DNA of 64,000 nt from Xestospongia bergquistia (taxonomy: Eukaryota > Porifera > Demospongiae > Haplosclerida > Petrosiidae): positions 4,735,155 to 4,799,154 of the forward strand of contig OZ014422.1 in assembly GCA_963965975.1 (NCBI GenBank). Reading direction: 5' to 3'. Shown here in pieces: positions 28,601 through 38,700 of the stretch. Each line of letters opens with the position of its first letter. Positions within the stretch are counted from its first letter, which is position 1. The notes beneath the pieces are model-generated. The model did no database searches. It worked only from the letters and a program-made list of their open reading frames with translations, and was not told the DNA's origin. Made by a program: the position numbers and the translations under genes.

Positions 28601-31600
28601 TAGACTATTGATTGAAGTTTATAAAGTAAACTACTGATTCTAAAGTACTTACAGGGACTAACAAAATAAACTGCTATTTACAGTTTAGTAAGTTTGTTTG
28701 CATTAACGCTCTAAAGTCTTTAATTTAAAGACTAGAAGGTTTAGACTATTGAGTGAAGTTTATAAAGTAAACTGCTCACTCTAAAGGACTTATTGGCACT
28801 AACTAAATAAACTGCAATTAACAGTTTAGTAAGTTGGTTTGCATTATTGGTGTAAAGTCTTTAATTTAAAGACTTTAGAAATATTAGACTATTGAGTGAA
28901 GTTTATAAAGTAAGTGCTCAGTCAAAAGGACTTATTGGGACTAACAAAATAAACTGCTATTAACATTTTAGTAAGTTGGTTTGCGTTAACGGTTTAAGGT
29001 TATTAATTTAAAGACTTTAGAAGCTTTAGACTATTGAGTGAAGTTTATTAAGTAAACTGCTCAATCTAAAGGACTTATTGGCACTAACTAAATAAACTGC
29101 AATTAACAGTTTATTAAGTTGGTTTGCATTAAGGGTGTAAAGTCTTTAATATAAAGACTTTAGAAGGTTCAGACTATTGAGTGAAGTTTATGAAGTAAAC
29201 TACTCAGTCTAAAGGACTTATTGGGACTAACAAAATAAACTGTTATTTACAGTTTAGTAAGTTGGTTTTCATTAATGGTCTAAAGTTATTAATTTAAAGA
29301 CTTTAGAAGCTTTAGACTATTGAGTGAATTTTATAAATTAAACTGCTCACTCTAAAGGACTTATTGGCACTAACTAAATAAACTGCAATTAACAGTTTAG
29401 TAAGTTGGTTTGCATTAAGGGTGTAAAGTCTTTAATTTAAAGACTTTAGAAGGTTAAGACTACTGAGTGAAGTTAATAAAGTAAACTACTCACTCTAAAG
29501 AACTTGCTGGGACTAACAATTTAAACTGCTACTTACAGTTTTATAAGTTGTTTTGCATTAACACTCTAAAGTTTTTAATTTATAGACTCTAGTAGGTTTA
29601 CACTATTGAGTGTATTTTATAAAATAAACTGTTCAGTCTAAAGGACTTAATGGGAGTAACTATATAAACTGCTATTAACAGTTTAGTAAGTTGTGTTGCT
29701 TTAACGCTCTAAAGTTTTTAATTTGAAGACTTTAGAAGGTTTAGACTATTGAGTGATGTTTGTAAAGTAAACTGCTCACTCTAAAGGACTTATTGTACTA
29801 ACTAAATAAACTGCAAATAACAGTTTAGTAACTTGATTTGCATTAAGGGTCTAAAGTCTTTAATTTAAAGACTTTAGAAGGTTTAGAATATTGAGTGAAG
29901 TTTATAAAGTAAACTGCTCAGTCTAAAGGACTTAATGGGACTAACTCAATAAACTGCAATTAACAGTTTAGTAAGTTTGTTTGCATTAACTCTTTAAAGT
30001 CTTTAATTTAAAGACTTTAGAAGGTTTAGACTATTGAGTGAAGTTTATAAAGTAAACTACTCAGTCTAAAGGACTTATTGGCACTAACTAAATAAACTGC
30101 AATTAACAGTTTAGTAAGTTGGTTTGCTTTAAAGGTGTAAAGTCTTTAATTTATAGACTTTACTAGGTTTACACTATTGCGTGAAGTTTATAAAGTAAAC
30201 TGCTCAGTCTAGAGGAGTTATTGGGACTAACTAAATAAACTGCAATTAACAGTTTAGTAAGTTGGTTTGCATTAAAGCTCTAAAGTCTACAATTTAAAGA
30301 CATTAGAACTTTAGACTATTGAGTGAAGTTTACAAAGTAAACTGCTCAGTCTAAAGGACTTAATGGGACTAACTAAATAAACTGCAATTAAAGTTTAGTA
30401 AGTTTGTTTGCATTAACGCTCTAAAGTCTTTAATTTAGAGACTCTAGAAGGTTTAGACTATTGAGTGAATTTTATAAACTAAACTGCTCAGTCCAAAGGA
30501 CTTAATAGGACTAAATATATAAACTGCTATTAACAGTTTACTAAGTTGGGTTGCATTAACGCTCTAAAGTCGTTAATTTAAAGACTTTAGAAGGTTTAGA
30601 CTATTGAGTGTATTTTATAAAATAAACTGCTCAGTCTAAAGGACTTAATGGGAGTAACTATATACACTGCTATTAACAGTTTAGTAAGTTGGGTTGCATT
30701 AATGCTCTAAAGTTTTTAATTTGAAGACTTTAGAAGGTTTAGACTATTGAGTGAAGTTTATAAAGTAAACTGCTCAGTTTAAAGGACTTATTGGGACTAA
30801 CTAAATAAACTGCAATTAACAGTTTAGTAAGTTGGTTTACATTAACGCTTTAAAGCTATTAATTTAAAGACTTTAGAAGGTTTAGACTATTGAGTGAAGT
30901 TTATAAAGTAAACTGCTCACTCCAAAGGACTTATTGGTACTAACTAAATAAACTGCAATTAACAGTTTAGTAACTTGTTTTGCATTAAGGGTCTAAAGTC
31001 TTTAATTTAAAGAGTTTAGAAGGTTTAGAATATTGAGTGAAGTTTATAAAGAAAACTGCTAAGTCTAAAGGACTTATTGGGACATACAAAATAAACTGCT
31101 ATTAACAGTTTAGTAAGTTTGTTTGCATTAACTCTCTAAAGTTATTAATTTAAAGACTTTAGAAGGTTTAGACTATTGAGTGAAGTTTATAAAGTAAACT
31201 GCTTTGTCTAAAGGACTTAATGGGACTAACTAAATAAACTGCAATTAACAGTTTAGTAAGTTGGTTTGGATTAACGCTCTAAAGTCTTTAATTTAAAGAC
31301 TTTAGAAGGTTTAGACTATTTAGTGAAGTTATAAAGTAAACTGCTCACTGTAAAGGACTTAATGGGACTAACTAAATAAACTGCAATTAACAGTTTAGTA
31401 TTTTGGTTTGCTTTAAGGGTGTAAAGTCTTTAATTTAAAGACTTTAGAAGTTTTAGACTATTCAGTGAAGTTTATAAAGTAAACTGCTCAGTCTAAAGTA
31501 CTTACTGGGACTATCAAAATAAACTGTTATTGACTGTTTAGTAAGTTTGTTTGCATTAACGCTTTAAAGTTATTAATTTAAAGACTTTAGAAGCTTTAGA

Positions 31601-32373
31601 CTATTGAGTGAAGTTTATAAATTAAACTGCACCCTCTAAAGGACTTATTGGCACTAACTAAATAAACTGCTATTAACAGTTTAGTAAATTGGTTTGCATT
31701 AAGTTTGTAAAGTCTTTAATTTAAAGACTTTAGAAGGTTCAGACTATTGAGTGAAGTTTATAAAGTAAACTGCTCAGTCTAAAGTACTGACTGGGACTAA
31801 CAAATTAAACTGCTATTTACAGTTTTATAAGTTGTTTTGCATTAACACTCTAAAGTCTTTAATTTATAGACATTAGTAGTTTTACACTAATGCGTGAAGT
31901 TTATAAAGTAAACTGCTCAGTCTAAAGGAGTTATTGGGGCTAACTAAAAATAATGCAATTAACAGTTTAGTAACTTGGTTTGCATTAAGGGTCTAAAGTC
32001 TTTAATTTAAAGACTTTAGAAGGTTTAGACTATTGAGTGAAGTTTATAAAGAAAACTGCTCAGTCTAAAGGACTTACTGGGACTAACTAAATAAACTGCT
32101 ATTAACAGTTTAGTAAGTTGGTTTGCATTAGCGATTTAAAGTCTTTAATTTAAAGACCTTAGAATGTTTAAACTATTGAGTGAAGTTTATAAAGTAAACT
32201 GCTCAGTCTGAAGGACTTATTGGCACTAACTAAATAAACTGCAATTAACAGTTTAGTAAGTTGGTTTGCATTAAATGTGTAAAGTCTTTAATTTAAAGAC
32301 TTTAGAAGGTTCAGACTATTGAGTGAAGTTTATAAAGTAACCTGCTCAGTATAAAGTACTGACTGGGACTAAT
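25631..32373 (+). repeat. Satellite zone C (GGACTTATTGGGACTAACAA subfamily)
   Basis: Monomers here read GGACTTATTGGGACTAACAA or GGACTTATTGGCACTAACTA and carry AAACTGCAATTAACAG instead of AAACTGCTATTAACAG. A distinctive monomer pair (block TACTTACTGGGACTAAC or TACTGACTGGGACTAAC, then TTTATAGACATTAGTAGG and ATTACGTGATG or a close variant) recurs near 25640, 26925, 27920 and 31780. The first three copies are about 1290 and 1000 bp apart, close to nine and seven monomers. This marks higher-order units of varying length. Confidence 0.85.
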
Positions 32374-32375
32374 AT

Positions 32376-32600
32376 TGAGGATCCAGGAAAGAAGCGATCC
32401 ATACTGCTGACTGTATATGGACCATCCACGTACCAGCTTCTCCTGCAGTCAGCCAGTCCTGCAGACAAAACGTATATCCGACGAACAACCTTGAACAATC
32501 ATTTCAGTCCTGCTCCTTCTGCCATTGTCCAACGTTTTAAATTTAACATGTTTCTTCATTTGAAGATATTTCTTGCTAAACTTATTTCTGAACTAATGTG
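32376..32600 (+). mobile_element. Ty3/Gypsy-type gag fragment (fossil)
   Basis: Immediately right of the satellite edge, the plus strand encodes a short stretch with residues resembling the Gag region of Ty3/Gypsy-like retroelements (GPSTYQLL, then NNHFSPAPSAIVQRFKFN). Only a few tens of codons of similarity remain. No LTR, protease or polymerase is visible, so this is a small remnant of a broken element. Age cannot be estimated without relatives. The family call rests on motif resemblance only. Confidence 0.6.
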
Positions 32601-32836
32601 ACCTGATTTACAAAAAAGGTCCACTTCCGTCAAAATATTTGTGACTTTATTTGTGAAAAAACACTAGTACTGTTACAACATTAATAGTTTTGTATACACA
32701 CAGTTGCTATATATGCATAAATATTCTAAGTGTATGCAAAACTGTTTTTGATATGTTTTAACAATGTTTATTTCTCAAATCAGGGCACAAATGTTTCGAC
32801 GGAAGTGCTCCTTTTTTGCAAATCAGGTCACAAATT
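32595..32836. mobile_element. Small foldback / MITE-like element
   Basis: The arm at 32595-32645 (GTGACCTGATTTACAAAAAA, then CACTTCCGTC) is repeated in inverted orientation at 32783-32835 (reverse complement GTGACCTGATTTGCAAAAAA, then CACTTCCGTC). The arms are about 50 bp with several mismatches, separated by about 140 bp of AT-rich sequence. No coding capacity is seen. The size and shape suit a non-autonomous DNA transposon; target-site duplication and superfamily are not clear. Confidence 0.6.
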
Positions 32837-33101
32837 ATCGGCCAACAATAGTCCACGTTTTGTGCACCACTACTGTTTAGAATAGAACACAAGCATATTA
32901 ATGAATATAAATATCCTCTGCTAGCATTGGAAGTATTATTTCTTATGAAAATTGTACATAGCATAATATGTGTACTTGCAGTTTAACTTTTTTAAAATCA
33001 CTAGAAAATCTAAATTTGTCCAACATAATTATTGCCAAGATAATAACCATACAATAATATATATCAGCTAATTCGACACAATGCTACCAAGTATAAGTAC
33101 A

Positions 33102-35608
33102 TTATGGACAAAATATAAGGAAGTGTTTCAGTTGATCCACTGCATCCATTGAAGGTTCAAATTCCAATTGTGCAGGCGGCTTTTCATAATTCACTGAACT
33201 TTCTTTGTCATAATAGATTAACAGTCTTAGCTCATCAATAGCCGAAGTAAGTGACAAAGATGGTGATGTACTGACTGGTCCCAAGTTGTCTTTATAGACG
33301 ACACTGTTCGTTTTGGGAGAGGTAGCCAAGTCCATAGACAAAGGTGGAGATAATGAGAACTCTTCAGAGAAAGTAGGAGGCTGTTGCAAATCACTGGACA
33401 AAGCAAGAGTAGGAAGCAATAAGTCATTAGGAAGAGGAGATGGAAGCAAGGAGTTATCAGGAGGCAATTTGATGTCATCTTCAGAGTGAGGGCAAGCTAA
33501 CAAAATGTTACCAGGTGGAAAATATGAAAGTTCACAAAGATTCTTTGAAAGAGATAAGGAATCATCTCCAGGACAATATGTGCCAGATGACCGAGTGCTA
33601 TTACAGAAAGAAAGTGAAGACTCCAAGTCAGATGTAGCTACAGCTCCTGAATTTGCCCTAGTAATAGAAGGTTTCATGTTGGCTTGATCCATTGGAGGAC
33701 AATCAATGGTAGGATCAATTTTATGAGTTGAAAATTTATGAAAACTATGAGACCCTCTACTATTCTCATGTTGTGAAAGCATGTACGCAGACCCAGAGGA
33801 GGGTACACGACGGTCACTACGACTCAATTTAATAGTAGCACGACGATGGCCTTGACTATCTGAGACTGGTTTCACTGCATGAACATCAACTTTACTGCCT
33901 CTTGCCTGTCGTGTCCTACATAAAAGCTATTTACACTATTGATACTTACTCATTATATTTACCGGGCATCTGGTAACATTTTGCTGTGAATCATAGAAAT
34001 CCATTCACTCCTATCTTCTTCATTACGAGCAGCCTACAGTTGACAAAATCTACAATCATACAATTGACTTGGGACTTACAAGGAGGTGAATACGGTTGGG
34101 AGTCTGAAGCTCAAAGGAAGAACCAAAACTAGCTGCTGTTGATTTACCAACATAATACAACTAAACAAAAACAATTATGTTAACATTCAATTTCAGTAGA
34201 AATAACCTTAGTAAGGTCAATATATCCTAAACATTGTTCTTTCTAATAAAAAAAGGAATCATAATAACTTGACTTTTAACCTCATACCTGCTGGGTTTTG
34301 TAGTAATACATATTTGAGCCTTGTATTTCAAAGTGGCGTTGTTTCCAAGCTTTAAATAAGCGGCCCTGTTTGTGAAGCATACCAGCGAGATCAATAGGTA
34401 CAATACTTGGATCAGGAATAATCTAAAGATGATCACAATCATATCTACAACTACAAATAATGTATGCATTCTTAGTCAGGTTAGGTGGAGGAATGGCAAT
34501 AGATAGTGCTACTTGCTAATATATCCTATTTGGGACCATATTGCAATTTATTTTATTAACAAAAAATCTAAATTTGTTTCATAAAGACTTTTAGATTTTA
34601 TTATTAGTGGATAACAAGAGTAAATGTTTTGTCAAATAACACTTAAAATAGCTATTCCATGTTAATTAAATTATTACTTGCAGATTAACTGTAGCTTTTT
34701 CTTATTGAATTTAGAATTTATAGTAATACATATTTGTTAAACACAAATGTTAACCAAATTGCCAATCCAGGCAAGTTGTTGGTAACAACACTAAATATTT
34801 GATTGTTAGACAATTTGTCCATTCCCAAATTGTATTCATGTATAAATATAGCCCTGTATCTTATATATCTATGTTATGTTTTCTGTAAAGTGATAAGTAT
34901 AAATTTTCAAGGAAAGTTATGACAGTTTTACTAACTTTTGGCAGTTATCCCATTTGGCTTGTTATTATTTACTTTGGCAATCTCTTATTATAGTTATACA
35001 CAATACAAAATATACGTAGATGTTAAGTACGATAATTAACTATTGTACACTTAAAAAATAAATAATTTCTTGTCAGATGGGTAAGAGAAAAGTCAGACTG
35101 TACTATAAGAACCATGAATCCATTCCCAGATCTCTAGTTGTACTTCTTCCAAAGTCAATTTATATTCATGCTACTTCTACTTCTCCATTCCATTCCTTGT
35201 CTGTGCTAATTCTTTGGATTATTGACTAAAGGTTGATCAACTATAGCCATGTTATAATGCCATTTCATTCTTTGTTGTGTTGGCTTAGCATATTATAGTT
35301 TATTATGATAGCTACATTATTTTATTACGCAGAATTGAAAACTCTCTTTTGGATTATTGCAATGTAATAAGCTGACACAACACATACCAAAAGTGAGTGG
35401 GCTTTCTAATTCCGGTTATGTACTCTATACAATTTATATTATAATACACAGTCTGATTAACCACACCTACCATTCTTCTATCCTGCTCTTCATAAGCTTG
35501 ATCTGAGGTAACAGTAGACGTAGAAGATTTTTGCCATCGCAGTTTGTTAGAATCGGATGCAGCAACCTCAGGTCGGTCATTATTACGATTCTTATCTCTC
35601 ACTTCCAT
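33102..35608 (-). CDS. PH-domain protein, 424 residues, six exons
   Basis: Spliced minus-strand gene. Exons 5' to 3': 35608-35471, 34422-34288, 34242-34207, 34160-34080, 34033-33963, 33915-33102. All junctions are GT-AG and the frame stays open (1275 nt with stop). Residues 1-55 are polar and probably disordered. About residues 59-150 form a pleckstrin homology domain: GMLHKQGRLFKAWKQRHFEI, then MYYYKT, GYIDLTK, and a C-terminal helix with the conserved Trp at about 141 (RSEWISMIH). The 12-codon exon 3 supplies the GYIDLTK strand. Residues 154-424, all in the last exon, are rich in Ser, Pro and Leu with loose LPPDN/LLPS/LPNDLL repeats and look disordered. PH domains bind phosphoinositides or proteins at membranes; the ligand here is unknown and I do not recognise the family. 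It is divergent from INTS1, with start codons 111 bp apart. Confidence 0.85.
34423..35470 (-). other. Intron 1 of the PH-domain gene
   Basis: A 1048-bp intron between codons 46 and 47, with donor GTAGGTGTGG and acceptor ATCTTTAG. I see no second gene in it. It contains a 45-nt scrap at 34911-34955 of the MITE that is full-length at 52115-52731. Confidence 0.75.
34911..34955 (+). mobile_element. 45-bp fragment of the 52.1-kb MITE
   Basis: GGAAAGTTATGACAGTTTTA and the following 25 bases match 52459-52503 inside the TTAA-flanked element with one visible mismatch (ATCCC versus ATCTC). Neither terminal inverted repeat is present, so it is a truncated copy. Confidence 0.75.
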
Positions 35609-35719
35609 AATGATTACAATGACAGAGATACCGTGACTCAGTACTGTACCGTATTAAACAAACGATGCTCTTATTACAGGTAACTTACTCAAAGTCACGT
35701 GTGCTGACCTTGGGCTGTT
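35609..35719. promoter_or_regulatory. Bidirectional promoter, PH gene / INTS1
   Basis: Only 111 bp separate the two divergent start codons, so both 5'UTRs and core promoters must lie in or very near this interval unless unseen upstream exons exist. It contains the E-box CACGTG at 35696-35701 (in context GTCACGTG, the type bound by USF/MYC/MiT factors) and an AP-1-type TGACTCA at 35634-35640. No TATA box is evident at a typical distance. Site function is inferred from sequence alone. Confidence 0.6.
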
Positions 35720-38700
35720 ATGAGCAATTCCAAGAAGAGCTTTGTAGTTGGTAGTAGTACTGGAAGACCTCCAAAAGGTACAACTTCATGTATATTAGAG
35801 GAATAATTATATATGTTGTAGGGCATCCTCCTTCTGGTGATTTTTTTGCTCTGGGTAATAAACCTGTTGTTCGTCAGGGTTCTCCAAACATATCTGGCCC
35901 CCCGATAAAAAAACCTCATGTTGAGGAAGATGAAGGTGAAGTTTTATTCTCCGATCCAATTCGTATTTCTCAGGTTAGTAAATGTGATTACTTTAATGTC
36001 AAAACATGTGCTTAAAGCTTCAAACAAAATTAACTGCACTGATTTTGTAGTGCTTGTAGCAGATGTTAGTAATGACGCTTGACTCGAAATTGGGCAATCA
36101 CAAGGGCTGGACATTAATTAGAGTTTTCTATGCATAAACACATGTTATTTCCTGGATACAAGAAAGTTGATGATGCTTAGATTATTTTGAAGTGCCATAG
36201 ACATACCAGAACTTTTACCAAGTTTAAAATTTGTACCATATGTGAAAAAACCTCAGAACAAGATCTATCCTAGCTAGATCACCATTTCTGCCTGCAAACT
36301 GATTGATTATTTGTAAGATCTTTCGGTGTATTGGTATATATATAGGATTATGTATTGTTTATGTTAGCTAGGATTCATAAAGCATTCACAATGAGACCTA
36401 CAAAAGTCCATGCTTTGTAATTCCTTATGTTGACCCTATGAAAGTAATTTTGTAAATGTTTAGGGTTATTGAGGAAATGTGGTAGACAAAGGAACAAATC
36501 CAGTATTTGACTGTTTGTGCATACATTGCTTGCATTAACTCAGTGATGCATTATCATAGGAAAGTGTCCGACAGATACCAAGAGGTTTTGATATGTTGTG
36601 AATATCAACTGTTCACAATTCACTTGATGAAAAGTCTTGAACATTCCTGGATTGACTATGCTTTTGGTATCACACTTATACAACTATTGATATTGTTTCA
36701 AGGGCAACATCTTATATGTCACCACATACAATTCTTCTCCTTTTATTTGCTCAAAAGTGATTGCCAGCTATTTTATTTCTATTTTTATTCTATTTTCTTT
36801 TAGTTGTGATTAGAGTAGAATATGATAGACAGCGTGATATTGTCTAGTGACTATTAACATTAACTATTATTAGGAATTTTTTAATATGTAATTTCAACTT
36901 TGAAGGTTACTGCAGTAACTCCTGTTTCTTCATCTAAAATATCTACCGTAATGATTCAGGCTATTGAAGGTCTTTTTAAAATGTTTATCGAGATATGTTG
37001 TTATTTGTTACTTTAGTGCGATCAACTGAGTTGGTTGCTGTTGCAATGGAATCTTTAGAAAATAATAATATTGTCAAAGCTCATAAAGTAATTTTTGGTG
37101 CTCTTAAGCAATTGAAAAATGCACGACTAAAAATTGACTTCAAGTTGAATGAGGCTTTAATCAAATTGGCTGTAAGTAAACCAAGTTTGTTTTCAGTTTC
37201 TTCATCGATAGAGGTTAGCCGTAAGTTCTTCTTCAATAAATTAAATTGTGTATCAATTTAGGGATTATTGTCAGTACTCAAAAGAGAGGCTGCTGCCATT
37301 TTTAAGACTCGCTGTGAACCAAGCACTTATGCATTAGCATGTAATCTATTAATGATTGCTTTAAGAGATTCCAATGACTGGCCAGAATCTTTAGCAAAGG
37401 TAAGTCTAATAAATGTGTCAGATGTGTTTTCACTTTTTTAGACTTACGTTGATGATGCATTGGGGGATCGAGTTTGGGTTGATCTTAAACCTTGTTTAAA
37501 ATTGGTTGATAACATTGTTACATTATTTAATACAAAGTCAATCGAAACAGAGGAACCAAGTGAATCTGATTCCACTGTCCAAGATCAAACAGAAACTGAT
37601 CAAGCATCACTAAATGCACTGATCAAAGCTATTCCTGTCCAGCCAAGGCATGCATGCATCGGTGACATTTATTTTGTTTACTAAAATCACTATAGATTTT
37701 CTCTTCCTGTTTGTCGATCAGTATTTGCATATGTGATTCAGCTAGTGCAAGAGCAACTAGGAAGAAGAGGATTGCAGCCATCAGATATACAACTAAGAAA
37801 TTACCTAAAATTTCTAACTACAACTGCTGGGTTACCAGAGATTCGTTTGTTTGTAGTTGAAAAGTTTGAACAATGGATTCAAAACTCTAAAGTGAGCATT
37901 GAGACTTTTGATGTGTTTTGATTGCCTCATCCAGTTAGTAAAACTAGTCTATGACCTTCTGTGTACAGTGGCAATTAATTGTTGCCAACATACTCCTGAA
38001 GATATTAAAGTGTTAGAGACCTTATTGAATGTGAAACTGAAAACCAGACTCTTTTTTCAGCAATATGTAGCATGCATCAAGTTAGTTAAACAAAAATTTC
38101 GATGTTACTGTGTCCTTCGCAGAGAATTTATCACTGTTCACTCTGAAAATTTGGAGATTGTAATGCATCGTGTAGTTACGAATGAGCTGACTCAATCTGT
38201 TCATCAGTCAATCAACATTCAGTTGTTGACAATGATATTTCAGCAGTGGCCTGATGAGGCTGCCAATGTAAAACATCAACTTGTAAACTCATTTATTAAA
38301 TACTTTCACAGGTAATGGGAACTATTTTTCAACATTTTCTTTGCTTTAGAGAAGATTATGTACGTTTGTTGAAAGGATTTTTACGGGAGTTGGTTCGGCA
38401 GGTTCGCAGTGAGAAGTTTCCATTTACTGTGTTCTGTAGAGCTCTGGTTCAGCAAAGATCTGATCCAGAGTTTGTTGGTCTAGGCCAGTTACATAAAGTA
38501 AGAAGTCTGTATGAATATTATAATTTCAAATTTATGATAGGATTATGTAGCCTCTTCAGTGGCTGACTTGTTAGCATGTTCCTGTATGTTGACTGCGTCT
38601 ACAGTTATTAGAGAAGCATATGTTAATTATAGTAAAGGAGACAGAAACATTATTTCTTATTTAAGAGACTTCTTTGAAACACTAAGTTTAATACAAAGAG

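Larger units (their letters stand above)
1..32373. repeat. Satellite array, ~143-bp monomer, ~225-230 copies
   Basis: Head-to-tail tandem repeat without interruption by other sequence. Successive copies of the landmark GTTTAGTAAGTTGGTTTGC are spaced about 141-143 bp apart (for example 438 to 581). In order, the monomer holds this landmark, TTAACACTCT, a palindrome built on AAAGTCTTTAA / TTAAAGACTTT, GTTTAGACTATTGAGTGAAG, TTTATAAAGTAAAC, then a variable AAAGGACT block and AACTGCTATTAACA. Copy number is length divided by period, not a count. Stops are dense in all six frames and no open frame of 60 codons is seen. The array runs off the left edge mid-monomer and ends mid-monomer at about 32373. 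No CENP-B box or known satellite family is recognised. A pericentromeric or other heterochromatic block is possible but not shown. Confidence 0.98.

Noticed and set aside
1-32373. CRISPR array
   Set aside because: Monomers are contiguous, with no unique spacers, and the flanking genes are spliced animal genes.
1-32373. CENP-B box in the satellite
   Set aside because: The nearest word, TTCGTTTGCATTAAC, lacks the required A and CGGG spacing.
33505-33687. Plus-strand open frame over the PH gene
   Set aside because: It is antisense to the confirmed last exon and has no similarity.
34207-34242. Acceptor just before GATATATTGACC in PH-gene exon 3
   Set aside because: It breaks frame; the upstream acceptor TTATTAG at 34243 keeps frame and restores KEQCLGYIDLTK of the PH domain.
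36507-36803. 98-codon open frame in INTS1 intron 2
   Set aside because: Hydrophobic AT-rich translation with no similarity; the intron's flanking exons join correctly without it.
38498-38560. Alternative INTS1 exon 10/11 junction using the acceptor before CCTCTTCAG
   Set aside because: It needs an out-of-phase donor; the acceptor at 38540 keeps phase and gives HKDYVASSVADLLA, which matches the human order.
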